Of a DNA stretch of 64,000 bases, positions 8,423 through 17,090 are shown piece by piece. The notes beneath the pieces were generated by a model. It had not been told where the DNA came from. It saw only the letters and a list, made by a program, of their open reading frames with translations, and searched no databases. The DNA is from Scatonaster sp045598705 (GTDB taxonomy: Bacteria; Bacillota; Clostridia; Saccharofermentanales; Saccharofermentanaceae). The translations under genes were made by a program, and so were the position numbers. Location of the stretch: contig JAZLMM010000012.1 of assembly GCA_045598705.1 (NCBI GenBank), forward strand, positions 28,468 to 92,467, given 5' to 3'. Within the stretch, counting starts at the first letter, position 1, and each line of letters opens with the position of its first letter.

Positions 8423-9361
8423 ATGTCAGACCAACCAATCCAACCAGCACTATCCATCAAGGGAGCAACCAAGACTTATGGAAAGAAAGTCGCAGTTGAT
8501 CATATTTCCTTTGATCTTTTCCCTGGTGAAGTTTTTGGTTTCGTAGGTCCAAACGGTGCTGGCAAAACCACCCTCATTAAGATGATCATGGGCTTCATTC
8601 GTCCAGACGAAGGAACCATCATCATCAATGGCTATCATCGCAGAACACATTATGAGGAAGCTATGGCCTCCATTGGCGGAATCGTAGAGAATCCAGAGAT
8701 GTATGGCAACCTCTCTGCAAGGTTAAACCTGAAGATGTATGCTCGCCTACACAAAAATGTCTCTGAGGATCGTATCAATGAACTGCTGGAACTAGTTGGA
8801 TTGAGCGAACGTGCAGACGAGGCCGTGCGCAAATTCTCACTTGGAATGAAGCAACGCATTGGTCTGGCGCAAGCCCTTCTTCACCGACCCAAAGTGCTCA
8901 TTCTCGACGAACCGACCAATGGTCTCGACCCAGCTGGAATTCATCAACTTCGTGATATTCTTAAGCATTGCGCCCATGAAGAAGGCGTAGCCGTTATGGT
9001 CAGTAGCCATCTTCTATCCGAGATGCAGCTCATGTGTGATCGCATTGGTATCATCAGTGTCGGCAAGCTCCTGCAGATATGTTCCATCGAGGAACTAATG
9101 AACCAGGCAAATGGTTCAACCTATCGAATCAAGACATCTAATCCGCTTCAGGCCAAAGAAATTCTATCAAAATGCTACGACAACCCCATTACCAATCTAA
9201 CTGCGGATACATTGGATATAGATATTGACGAGAGCATGATCAACGAGTGCGTACGCGTATTGGTAAATAGCGGTTCTGATATCCTAGGCGTACAGAAAGT
9301 CGAATCCTCCTTAGAAGAAGCTTTCCTGGAGATTACGGGAGGAGGAATTGACGTTGAGTAA
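8423..9361 (+). CDS. ABC-2 type transporter ATP-binding subunit
   Basis: A 312-residue ATPase with Walker A GPNGAGKTT, the signature FSLGMKQRIGLAQALL typical of the bacitracin/lantibiotic-type DrrA group, Walker B VLILDEPTNGLDP and an SSH switch. The last ~90 residues form the accessory C-terminal domain common in this group. AAGGAG lies 9 nt before the ATG. Its stop codon overlaps the start of the permease gene. The pair probably exports or removes a peptide or lipid-like compound, but no substrate or immunity gene is nearby. Confidence 0.9.
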   Translation: MSDQPIQPALSIKGATKTYGKKVAVDHISFDLFPGEVFGFVGPNGAGKTTLIKMIMGFIRPDEGTIIINGYHRRTHYEEAMASIGGIVENPEMYGNLSARLNLKMYARLHKNVSEDRINELLELVGLSERADEAVRKFSLGMKQRIGLAQALLHRPKVLILDEPTNGLDPAGIHQLRDILKHCAHEEGVAVMVSSHLLSEMQLMCDRIGIISVGKLLQICSIEELMNQANGSTYRIKTSNPLQAKEILSKCYDNPITNLTADTLDIDIDESMINECVRVLVNSGSDILGVQKVESSLEEAFLEITGGGIDVE

Positions 9362-10940
9362 GATTATTGCACTATACCACAATGAAATGATTAAGTTATC
9401 TCACCAATTACTGGTTTGGACACTCTGCATCATCATGTGTGTTGTAGCAGCTTTATCGCCGCTGTTCAATTATAAGATGAATTTGGCTCCTTCTTATATG
9501 TCAGACAAAGTGGATAAGGCCAGTATCACTGCCGCCTACGATAGTTCAAAGGAGAAGCTTGGTGACCCGAATCGCTTCGTGAATCACTCTACCATACGAA
9601 TCTATACTCAAAACGATATCATTGAGTTATTTGCCACATACTATGATTTCGGCAGCGATGAAGAGAAAAACATAGAGAACGCTACAAACTATATAAACAT
9701 GAGTCTATATAGCGCCATGTTGGTAAACTATGATTTTGATCGATACCCGATCAACGATACCGCTTTGTCCTTGAATGCATATCGAGAATACGAGTCTACT
9801 TTTCGTTCATTTATCTTCCATAATGAGATACCTTTCGCTGAGCGAGACGGCGAATGGTACAAAGAATACTGCTCACTGAATCACGAATTGGAACTTGCAC
9901 GTTCTGCTCTTTATAACCACTCTTACCCTGATTTTGTCGAAGCATTAAAATTACGCAATGATAGTCACTCGAGCCAACAGAGTCATGCGCTTGACATCGT
10001 TCAAAAGATGGCTGAAATTGATGAGAACGGAGAAATGAATGTAGCCGAGTCACTTCAGTTAGAGAATCTCCTGCAACTATACTTTGAAGCACAGGATAAC
10101 CTTCTGAAAGGGGTTGAAGTATATAATGACTCCTACATCCCGCTAACTGATTCACGCCGTGCGGAAATGGAAGATGCAGTCAAGATTCTGGAATACCAGA
10201 TTGCTCACCATTCTTTTCCTTCGTCCAAGAGCGCTACGGCTAGTGAGTCCGTAATGTTTGGCATTTCAGCCGGTCGATTCATCCTTATCGTTCTGACCAT
10301 TATTATCGCAGGTTCAAGCATTTCCGGTGAGATTGCTTCCGGTTCCATTAAATCCCTCATCATTGCACCCGTAAAGCGTTGGAAAATCTTTGTCGCCAAA
10401 CTGCTTGCGATTCTGACCTGGATCCTTGCTGGCGGCTTCCTCACCACACTGATTGCTACGCTAAGCGTCGGGTTCACACATGGTTTCTCCTCGCTTCTTC
10501 CCTATTACTACGTCTCGGGAGGCGCTGTAAAGAGTCTGCCTTTTCTGCTGTTTGCTTTCCTACATTTCTTGGTCAGCAACATTGAGATGCTGATTTACGT
10601 ACTGGTGGCCTTCGTCATCTCCTGTCTCAGTAAGAATTCCGGAGCCGCCTGCGGGTTAGCAACCGCATTGATTATGAGTAACAGTTTAATCACGTTTCTT
10701 CTGGGCGGATTCACTCATTTTACTTGGATAGACTTCCTACCCGTTAGTAACATGGATATCACGCCCAAGGTCTTCTCACATCTTCCACTTTGTGGACACG
10801 CAGGTCTTGAGAACGGACTTCTGTCTTCGTCCGCTTCTGCCAGTCTGTCCCTCCGATTCTCCACAATCTACCTGATTATCCTCACGTTTACTTTATTATG
10901 GATAGCCTATGATGGATTTGTCAGGAAGGATATCCAGTAA
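9354..10940 (+). CDS. ABC-2 type transporter permease with large extracytoplasmic loop
   Basis: A ~528-residue membrane protein. One membrane helix near the N-terminus (about residues 18-38) is followed by a ~250-residue hydrophilic region, then five or six helices starting near residue 300. This one-plus-large-loop-plus-five layout is typical of ABC-2 permeases of the NatB/YhaP group. The TTG at 9354 is preferred because GGAGGAGG ends 8 nt before it; a TTG at 9348 is too close to that site. The gene overlaps the ATPase gene by 8 nt. Its 3' end overlaps the convergent radical-SAM gene by 20 nt. Confidence 0.85.
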   Translation: MSKIIALYHNEMIKLSHQLLVWTLCIIMCVVAALSPLFNYKMNLAPSYMSDKVDKASITAAYDSSKEKLGDPNRFVNHSTIRIYTQNDIIELFATYYDFGSDEEKNIENATNYINMSLYSAMLVNYDFDRYPINDTALSLNAYREYESTFRSFIFHNEIPFAERDGEWYKEYCSLNHELELARSALYNHSYPDFVEALKLRNDSHSSQQSHALDIVQKMAEIDENGEMNVAESLQLENLLQLYFEAQDNLLKGVEVYNDSYIPLTDSRRAEMEDAVKILEYQIAHHSFPSSKSATASESVMFGISAGRFILIVLTIIIAGSSISGEIASGSIKSLIIAPVKRWKIFVAKLLAILTWILAGGFLTTLIATLSVGFTHGFSSLLPYYYVSGGAVKSLPFLLFAFLHFLVSNIEMLIYVLVAFVISCLSKNSGAACGLATALIMSNSLITFLLGGFTHFTWIDFLPVSNMDITPKVFSHLPLCGHAGLENGLLSSSASASLSLRFSTIYLIILTFTLLWIAYDGFVRKDIQ

Positions 10941-11841
10941 AATCTCTTCCCTGTACAATGTGTCTTGCCCTAAAATAAGCGTCTATTCGATTCCGAGTCT
11001 GGCGCTTATTTGCTACCCACATCGGTGCAATTAGATCGCGCTTTGCCCCGTCGCCCGTCATGCGGTAGACGACAAGGTTCGGAGAAAGTCTGTTTACTAT
11101 TTTCCCAAGGAATTCGATATACTCATCTTGTTCCATCAACGAAAAAGGTTCATGAAGATACTGTTCACCCAAATCAGTGTCACGCAAAACATTTAAGTTG
11201 GCAATCTTTAATCCGTGAATTGGAAGATGTGCACAGTAATCGATTGTTTCCATCATCTGTGTCTTCGTCTCACACGGAAGGTCCATGATCACATGCACGA
11301 TAATATCCAGCCCTGGAATCTGATTTAACCTTCGAACCGTCTCTTCAAACACCGGGAGCGAATATCCGCGCCTCATCCATTTTGCTGAAGATTCGTGAAC
11401 AGATTGAAGTCCCAATTCGATCCATACATGTGTGCGCGAAGCAAGACCCGTAAGAATCTCATACATCCTTTCGCTTACCACATCCGGTCGGGTAGCAATA
11501 GAAATACCTACCACTTCTTCATCTGATACTGCTTCATAATACTTCGAAGACAATTCCTCCTCGTTGCCATATGTATTCGAAAAGTTCTGAAAATATGCGA
11601 TATACTTGTGTGATGTACACTTCTCTGACACTTTCATCTTGGCCTGTCGAAGTTGGTCAGAAATAGAAAGACTACGATCCGCGGCAAATTCTCCGGATCC
11701 CACGCCGCTACAGAAGATACAGCCACGATAGCCCAACGTTCCATCTCGATTGGGGCATGTACATCCCGCATCTAACGCAATGCGGTAGACCTTATCTCCG
11801 AATAGTGTTCGGTAGTATTCATTAGCACTTCGATAACTCAC
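10921..11841 (-). CDS. TIGR01212-family radical SAM protein (YtqA-like)
   Basis: A 306-residue radical SAM protein. The [4Fe-4S] loop lies near residues 27-45 with the family-specific pattern of a first Cys, then CPNRDGT, then GYRGCIFCS. Further conserved elements are YFQNFSNTY, IATRPD and WIELGLQS. The TIGR01212/YtqA family is widespread in anaerobes and has no settled biochemical role in what I know; it resembles the Elp3-like core but lacks its acetyltransferase domain. The GTG start overlaps the dinB stop as GTGA and has GGGAGG just upstream, so the two genes are coupled. Confidence 0.88.
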   Translation of the reverse strand: MSYRSANEYYRTLFGDKVYRIALDAGCTCPNRDGTLGYRGCIFCSGVGSGEFAADRSLSISDQLRQAKMKVSEKCTSHKYIAYFQNFSNTYGNEEELSSKYYEAVSDEEVVGISIATRPDVVSERMYEILTGLASRTHVWIELGLQSVHESSAKWMRRGYSLPVFEETVRRLNQIPGLDIIVHVIMDLPCETKTQMMETIDYCAHLPIHGLKIANLNVLRDTDLGEQYLHEPFSLMEQDEYIEFLGKIVNRLSPNLVVYRMTGDGAKRDLIAPMWVANKRQTRNRIDAYFRARHIVQGRDFTGYPS

Positions 11842-13085
11842 AGATCCTCCCGAAAACCGCCGTGCGGATGATCCTGACGATCCGGAGCAATCAGATCGTC
11901 TTTCCCCTCAAGTTGTGTACCTCGGACTACTGAACCACTTCCAAATCTTGCTCGAATGGTATCCAGTGTCTGATTGATTCGATCATCTCGTTGTAGTTTC
12001 TCATAATTTTCGAAAATCGTCATCTGGCGCGGTGTATTCTCGTCCGTAAGATTCGTAGTACGAACACCAATACTGCGAAGCGGGGCATGCCAATCGTAGC
12101 TCTCATCGAATAGTTCCATAGCAAGCTTAGCGATCTCCTGTTCATCGTTCGTCTCTGAAGGAAGTCTTCTCTGCTTCTCATAAGCATTCAAAGCATTATC
12201 TCGAACCCAAATCGTCACTGTGCCAGCATAGAAGTGATGTTTGCGAAGTCGCCCCGCCACCTGCGATGACAGCGCCAATATCGTCTTCCACACATCCTGT
12301 CGACATGTCATATCTCGTGGCGTCGTCGTACTGTTTCCGATTGACTTCAGAGGTCTTGTATATGAAGCTGCATGTACCTCTTCATCTTCTAGGCCATTGG
12401 CACTTCGCCACAGTGAATATCCGTTCTTTCCTAACGCTGACACCACGAAATCTAGGTCAAGCGCGGCAAGATCGCCAATTGTCTTGACGTTCATCTTTGC
12501 AAAAGCAGCGTTGGTCGCACGACCTACGAACAGAAGATCACTCACCGGCAAAGGCCAGACGATCTCCTTGAAGTTCTCTTCTGTGATCTCAGTCGTGGCA
12601 TCCGGTTTCTTATAGTCAGACCCAAGTTTGGCAAAGGTCTTATTGAAGCTTACACCTGCTGAGCAGGTCAATCCTAATTCTTCGCGCACTCTTCTTCGGA
12701 TTTCATCTGCAATCTCCTTTGCCGACTTCTCCGAACAACCCGTCACGTCCAACCAACACTCATCCAAGCCAAAAGGCTCAACTTTGTCGGTATATTGGAG
12801 AAACATCTCACGAATACGTTCAGAGTAGTACACATATTGGTCAAAATGTGCTGGAACGACCAGAAGCTCTGGGCATTTCTCCTTCGCCTGCCAAATTGCT
12901 TCAGCCGTCTTCACCCCTTTGGCCTGGGCCAATGGATTCTTCGCAAGGATAATGCCATGTCTCTCTCGGCTATCACCGCCAACTGCCATAGGAATATTGC
13001 GCCACTGCGGATGACTTCTCATCTCAACCGAGGCGAAGAAACAATTCTGATCCACATGAAGGATGTCTCGATGAGTCAAATGCAT
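11838..13085 (-). CDS. dinB: Y-family DNA polymerase IV (DinB)
   Basis: A 415-residue Y-family translesion polymerase. The palm motif ILHVDQNCFFASVE near the N-terminus carries the first metal-binding Asp, and GLDECWLDVTGC carries the Asp-Glu pair; AEAIWQAKEKCPELLVVP and GVSFNKTFAKLGSD are typical finger and palm segments, and the C-terminal little-finger domain begins near residue 240. No beta-clamp motif was searched. GGGAG lies very close to the ATG, so a TTG two codons downstream (13079) is an alternative start. A LexA-like box at 13098-13111 suggests SOS control, and the downstream radical-SAM gene would share it. Confidence 0.92.
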   Translation of the reverse strand: MHLTHRDILHVDQNCFFASVEMRSHPQWRNIPMAVGGDSRERHGIILAKNPLAQAKGVKTAEAIWQAKEKCPELLVVPAHFDQYVYYSERIREMFLQYTDKVEPFGLDECWLDVTGCSEKSAKEIADEIRRRVREELGLTCSAGVSFNKTFAKLGSDYKKPDATTEITEENFKEIVWPLPVSDLLFVGRATNAAFAKMNVKTIGDLAALDLDFVVSALGKNGYSLWRSANGLEDEEVHAASYTRPLKSIGNSTTTPRDMTCRQDVWKTILALSSQVAGRLRKHHFYAGTVTIWVRDNALNAYEKQRRLPSETNDEQEIAKLAMELFDESYDWHAPLRSIGVRTTNLTDENTPRQMTIFENYEKLQRDDRINQTLDTIRARFGSGSVVRGTQLEGKDDLIAPDRQDHPHGGFREDL

Positions 13086-13097
13086 TTCTCCCTTGTG

Positions 13098-13111
13098 TAA
13101 ACATTTGTTTG
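13098..13111 (-). promoter_or_regulatory. Candidate LexA (SOS) box upstream of dinB
   Basis: The minus strand reads CAAACAAATGTTTA. It matches 12 of 14 positions of the Bacillota LexA consensus CGAACRNRYGTTYC and keeps the AAC-N4-GTT core spacing. It sits 13 nt before the dinB start codon, where a repressor would block expression. Confidence 0.55.
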
Positions 13112-13353
13112 TTTTATCGTATCACAATACGTGTAGAAATGCTATCCCTATACCCTATTTCTGATGAAATTAAAAATCACTATAAACATAAGCAAATCAT
13201 AGATATATACGTGTACATTAACAATATATTCATATTTTATCCTTTCATTTTTTCTTTGAGATATGTATAATGACTAAAAGACAAGTTTTTTTATTCTTGT
13301 AAATTTGGGGGCTACAATATAGTAGTAATCGATATTTGAAGGATGGTGATTGT

Positions 13354-14061
13354 ATGGCAAAACATCGCATTTTACTGGTTGATGATGATACAGATATCCT
13401 TGAGATCAACCGTTCGTTTTTAACAAATGAGGGCTATGATGTAAGTGTTGCAACAAGTATTGCAACAACGCTTCAGAAGGTAGAGACAAATTCTTTTGAC
13501 TGCATCGTGTTGGACATCATGCTTCCGGATGGTACTGCGTATGATCTTCCTTCTAAGATTCACGTATATTCCAATGCACCGATTATCTTCCTTTCTGCTA
13601 AAGATCAGCTGGAAGATAAGATTACCGGATTCAAGGCCGGTGGCGATGACTACATGACAAAGCCTTATAACCTGCCCGAGTTGTCCGCTCGTATTTCTGC
13701 GCATATCCGCAGAAACATGACACGTGACGGTTTCTTGATGGAGTTCCCACCGCTCACCATGAATGTCAAGACGCGTGAAGTTCTCCTCAATGATGTTCAG
13801 GTTCATCTGACCAATCGTGAATTCGATATTTTGCGACTTCTGGCTGAAACACCAAATGTCATCGTTCCTTTTGCAAGAATCTATTCTCATGTTTGGGGTG
13901 ATGATGGTCTTTGTGACAATCACTTGGTCATGGTTAATATCAGTTATCTTAGAAAGAAGATGGAGAAAGCGGATCCTTCTGTTCAGTTCGTGAAGACTGA
14001 ATGGGGCAGTGGATATTCTTTCAGTTATCCGCCGATTCGTAACACGATGCGCGCTGAGTAA
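13354..14061 (+). CDS. OmpR-family response regulator
   Basis: A 235-residue two-component regulator. The receiver domain has the acidic pair in LLVDDDTDI, the phosphoacceptor Asp in CIVLDIMLP, the Thr/Ser in IFLSAKD and the Lys in YMTKPYN. The C-terminal winged helix (about residues 125-230) has LTNREFDILRLLAE and WGDDG elements. The start at 13354 is supported by GGTG/AAGGAT upstream; an ATG 18 nt earlier lacks a binding site. The kinase gene follows after 30 nt, so the pair forms one operon. An AT-rich region with TATAAT at 13266-13271 may contain the promoter. Confidence 0.93.
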   Translation: MAKHRILLVDDDTDILEINRSFLTNEGYDVSVATSIATTLQKVETNSFDCIVLDIMLPDGTAYDLPSKIHVYSNAPIIFLSAKDQLEDKITGFKAGGDDYMTKPYNLPELSARISAHIRRNMTRDGFLMEFPPLTMNVKTREVLLNDVQVHLTNREFDILRLLAETPNVIVPFARIYSHVWGDDGLCDNHLVMVNISYLRKKMEKADPSVQFVKTEWGSGYSFSYPPIRNTMRAE

Positions 14062-14091
14062 TCCCTCTTTTCTGGAGAAAGTGTAGTTTTC

Positions 14092-16272
14092 ATGGCATCA
14101 AATGAACTGAAAACAACAAAGAAACGCTTTCCAGTCGCCATCTCTGTAATCATTTTGTTTTCTATTATCGTTGTCTCTTCGGTGATTTTCCTTCTCGTAA
14201 ATCACCGAAGAGGCAACGATTTTTCTTATACCTCCTCCGGCGCATTGAACCTCATTGACTGGAATAATGATGAATCCATGATTCTGCAGAAAGGTTGGAC
14301 TTTCTACCCCAATGCACTGCTTACGCCAGGAATGATTGAAGAAAACAAGTCGGATAATACAAGGGGGGAGAAATACTCCTACTACCGATACGTCTCCATC
14401 ACCACTGATGGATGGACAGATCTTGGAAACGCTGCAGAATTTGTTTCCGTTGGTACACAGACCGCTATGGGGCGTCACGGTGTCGGGACATATTACATTA
14501 ACCTACTGGTCAATCCTAATATTGACTACGTTGTATTGAATTTTCCAAATATCTCCCAAGCCGCTACCATTTGGGTAAATGGCCAAACCAAGCGTCACTT
14601 CGGTATAGTTTCCGATAACGAACAGAATTTTGTGCCAGCTCAAATTTGTGCAGATATTCAAGTTGAGCCAGACGAAGATGGTCACATTGAGATTGTCATT
14701 CAATGTGCGAACTTCTCGTCCGATTGGGGTGGAATTCTATGTAGTCCGTGTGTAGCTTCTTCTTCCTCAGCAGGAATCATCAAGTTTTCAGCGATCGTAT
14801 CCTTAGCAGTACTTTGTACATTTCTTGTCTTCTTTATTGTTGGTGGATACTTTATTTCTAAGACGTTCAATGGGAAGAAGAAGCTCTACTTCTATATCCT
14901 TATGTTTTCTACGAACATTCTTCTCGAAATCTTCACACCAACCATTACCCTTCTTGGCAAGAACTGGAACGCCTTGTTAGAGACGTCGTTACTGATCTTG
15001 GCCAATTACTGGTCATATCTATTCTTCTTTACTTTGCACCCACGTGGATTAAGCAAGTTTTTCGAGAAGATTCGCAACTATGAGTTATCGATATTCTCTA
15101 TTCTGACCACTTTGTATTTACTTACATATTGGTTCTTCCCAGTTCTTCTATATCGTCGTTCTTCAGAAATTGCAAATATGACACTCTTACTGATTACAGG
15201 TGCTTTCAATATTTTCCGTGTTTTCTATTTAGCTCGGAAGCGTGATCACGGCATGCTGCTCTATATCCTTGCTTCTTTTCTCTCACTCGTCTTGCACATC
15301 GCACCACTCATTCATTTTCAATACTATCTTTACATTACCTTCCACGGCTTCCTTCTCATCTTCTGGGCAGTAGGATTCACATTGTATTTCGTATTAGATT
15401 ATGTAAAAACATATGACAAACTGTCTGCCAACGTGAAGAATCTGGCCAACGCCGTCGAAGAAAAGACAAAATATATCACTCGCGTAAATCAGGACTTACT
15501 GAAGAATCATGAGAAACTGCTGGAAAATGAGGAAGCACGCAAGAAGATGATGTCCAATGTTTCTCACGATTTGCGCACGCCGATTACTGCAATACGCGGA
15601 TACGTGGAGTTGATGTTAAATGCCAAAGAACCTCTTTCCCGAGACCAGGAAGTGCAGTATCTCAATAACATGCACACCCGTAGCGTCCAGATGGAACAAC
15701 TCATTTCCGATTTGGTTCAGCTTACTCGAATGGAGTCCGAGAACGACACGATTGAGAAGATGCCCATCAGCATTAAAGAAATGGTGGGAGAACTTTACCA
15801 ATTGTATCATGCAGAATGTGAAGGAACCGAGAAGATTGTCACTTTCTCTGCCCCAAGCGACGATGACTTGTATATAGATGGTGACCCGAAGAAACTTATA
15901 CGAGTATTTGAGAACATTATCGTAAACGCGATGAAGTACACAAAGGAAGACGGCCGTATAGACATTATCTGTCACCGCTATGACGATCCAGCTATGTTGG
16001 ACGGTAATGCCGTCGAAGTATTGGTCAAAGACAACGGTGTAGGCATCCCTGCCAATGAAGTGCCCTACGTATTTGACCGTTTCTATCGAGCCGAGAATTC
16101 CGGCATCAACAAGACCGGCTCCGGATTAGGCCTATCTATTGTAAAGAGTGTAATGAATAAGCATGGTGGCAAGATCTGGGCAGAGAGTGAAGAAGGCAAG
16201 GGATCCGAATTCCACATTGTGTTCAGAGCCTCTGATTTCTCTCTCGACGAGATGGACGAAGATGAAGAATAA
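14092..16272 (+). CDS. 7TMR-DISM-type sensor histidine kinase
   Basis: A 726-residue membrane kinase. One helix near residues 14-37 is followed by a ~195-residue extracytoplasmic domain that looks like a jelly-roll carbohydrate-binding fold, including YVVLNFPNISQAATIWVNGQ. About seven membrane helices follow (residues ~230-445), then a coiled coil, a HisKA domain with H492 in SHDLRTP, and an HATPase domain with the N-box at NAMKYT, DNGVGIP and GSGLGLS. This is the architecture of 7TM receptors with diverse intracellular signalling modules plus an extracellular DISMED2-like sensor. It should sense an external ligand, possibly a sugar, and phosphorylate the regulator encoded just upstream. Confidence 0.88.
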   Translation: MASNELKTTKKRFPVAISVIILFSIIVVSSVIFLLVNHRRGNDFSYTSSGALNLIDWNNDESMILQKGWTFYPNALLTPGMIEENKSDNTRGEKYSYYRYVSITTDGWTDLGNAAEFVSVGTQTAMGRHGVGTYYINLLVNPNIDYVVLNFPNISQAATIWVNGQTKRHFGIVSDNEQNFVPAQICADIQVEPDEDGHIEIVIQCANFSSDWGGILCSPCVASSSSAGIIKFSAIVSLAVLCTFLVFFIVGGYFISKTFNGKKKLYFYILMFSTNILLEIFTPTITLLGKNWNALLETSLLILANYWSYLFFFTLHPRGLSKFFEKIRNYELSIFSILTTLYLLTYWFFPVLLYRRSSEIANMTLLLITGAFNIFRVFYLARKRDHGMLLYILASFLSLVLHIAPLIHFQYYLYITFHGFLLIFWAVGFTLYFVLDYVKTYDKLSANVKNLANAVEEKTKYITRVNQDLLKNHEKLLENEEARKKMMSNVSHDLRTPITAIRGYVELMLNAKEPLSRDQEVQYLNNMHTRSVQMEQLISDLVQLTRMESENDTIEKMPISIKEMVGELYQLYHAECEGTEKIVTFSAPSDDDLYIDGDPKKLIRVFENIIVNAMKYTKEDGRIDIICHRYDDPAMLDGNAVEVLVKDNGVGIPANEVPYVFDRFYRAENSGINKTGSGLGLSIVKSVMNKHGGKIWAESEEGKGSEFHIVFRASDFSLDEMDEDEE

Positions 16273-16278
16273 AGAGAA

Positions 16279-16304
16279 AGGGCTGTCGTCCGACAGCCCT
16301 TCTT
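16279..16304 (+). terminator. Intrinsic terminator after the histidine kinase gene
   Basis: AGGGCTGTCG pairs with CGACAGCCCT, followed by TCTT. The near-perfect symmetry means it may also act for the convergent DUF1858 gene. Confidence 0.75.
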
Positions 16305-16326
16305 ATCTGCTATGAATCAAGATAAA

Positions 16327-16530
16327 TCAAGCATTGTCGCTCAAATAAGCGTTCAGCGCATCGACCAACTGATCACAATCCACACCGTGAACGGCACAAG
16401 CTTGCTCAATCGTCTCGCCGTGTGCCATCGCACATCCGAGGCAATGCAAACCGCTATTCATAAAAATCGGAACCAGATCCTGATGCTCATTCAATACTTC
16501 TGCAATAATCATATCTTTTGTGATGTTCAT
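16327..16530 (-). CDS. DUF1858 domain protein
   Basis: A 67-residue protein that consists only of a DUF1858 domain: MNITKDMIIAEVLNEHQDLV, then the CLGC pair (CxxC) near residue 31, then a helical C-terminus with DALNAYL. Such domains are found alone or fused to redox and iron-sulfur proteins in anaerobes; the function is unresolved, and a redox or metal-binding role is inferred from the cysteines. GGAGG lies 8 nt before the ATG at 16530; a TTG further upstream overlaps the binding site and is rejected. Confidence 0.85.
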   Translation of the reverse strand: MNITKDMIIAEVLNEHQDLVPIFMNSGLHCLGCAMAHGETIEQACAVHGVDCDQLVDALNAYLSDNA

Positions 16531-16684
16531 ACATTCATCCTCCAATAACGTTGTAATATCATTAGTACATTACCATTACTCGCATAATAATGCAATTTGT
16601 TTTCAAAAAACAATAGCAAATCATCTTGACAAAATTTTTTTGTATGCTTCTTGTTTTGAGGAGGTCACAAAAGCGAAAAAAGCC

Positions 16685-16713
16685 TTGACATTAGGCACTT
16701 GCGCGTTCATAAT
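16685..16713 (+). promoter_or_regulatory. Sigma-A promoter of the HU gene
   Basis: TTGACA (16685-16690) and CATAAT (16708-16713) are 17 nt apart, about 36 nt upstream of the HU start codon. Confidence 0.75.
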
Positions 16714-16749
16714 ATCCATTGAAATAAAGCCCTGAAGGAGGCAGTGATT

Positions 16750-17034
16750 ATGAATAAATCAGATCTTATTGATTCCGTTGCAAAGGCAACAAAATTGACC
16801 AAGAAGGATGCAGAGGCTGCTATCAACGCTACACTCGACGCTATCGGCGATGCTCTTTCCGGTAAGAACCCTGAGAAAGTAGTTCTTGTTGGTTTTGGTA
16901 CATTCGAGACAAAGAAGCGTGCAGCTCGTAAGGGTCGCAACCCAAGCACAAAGGAAGTTATCAACATCCCAGCTTCCAAGGCTCCTGTATTCAAGGCTGG
17001 TAAGGGTCTGAAGGATAAGGTTAACAAGAAGTAA
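16750..17034 (+). CDS. hup: DNA-binding protein HU
   Basis: A 94-residue nucleoid-associated protein with the complete HU fold. It has the helical dimerisation part MNKSDLIDSVAKATKLTKKD, the VVLVGFGTFETKKRAARKGRNP saddle entry spread over residues ~43-64, and the arm with the DNA-intercalating proline in the INIPASKAPVFKAGK region. It bends and compacts DNA. Start chosen at 16750 with GGAGG 9-10 nt upstream. It is monocistronic, with its own promoter and a strong terminator, as expected for an abundant protein. Confidence 0.97.
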   Translation: MNKSDLIDSVAKATKLTKKDAEAAINATLDAIGDALSGKNPEKVVLVGFGTFETKKRAARKGRNPSTKEVINIPASKAPVFKAGKGLKDKVNKK

Positions 17035-17059
17035 TTTTTGTTATATCTAGATTTTCAAG

Positions 17060-17089
17060 AGACTGTCTCGCAAGGGACAGTCTTTTTTT
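17060..17089 (+). terminator. Intrinsic terminator of the HU gene
   Basis: AGACTGTC (17060-17067) pairs with GACAGTCT (17076-17083), followed by TTTTTT. The stem sequence belongs to a type reused elsewhere in the window (44954-44989 and 45239-45271). Confidence 0.9.
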
Positions 17090-17090
17090 G

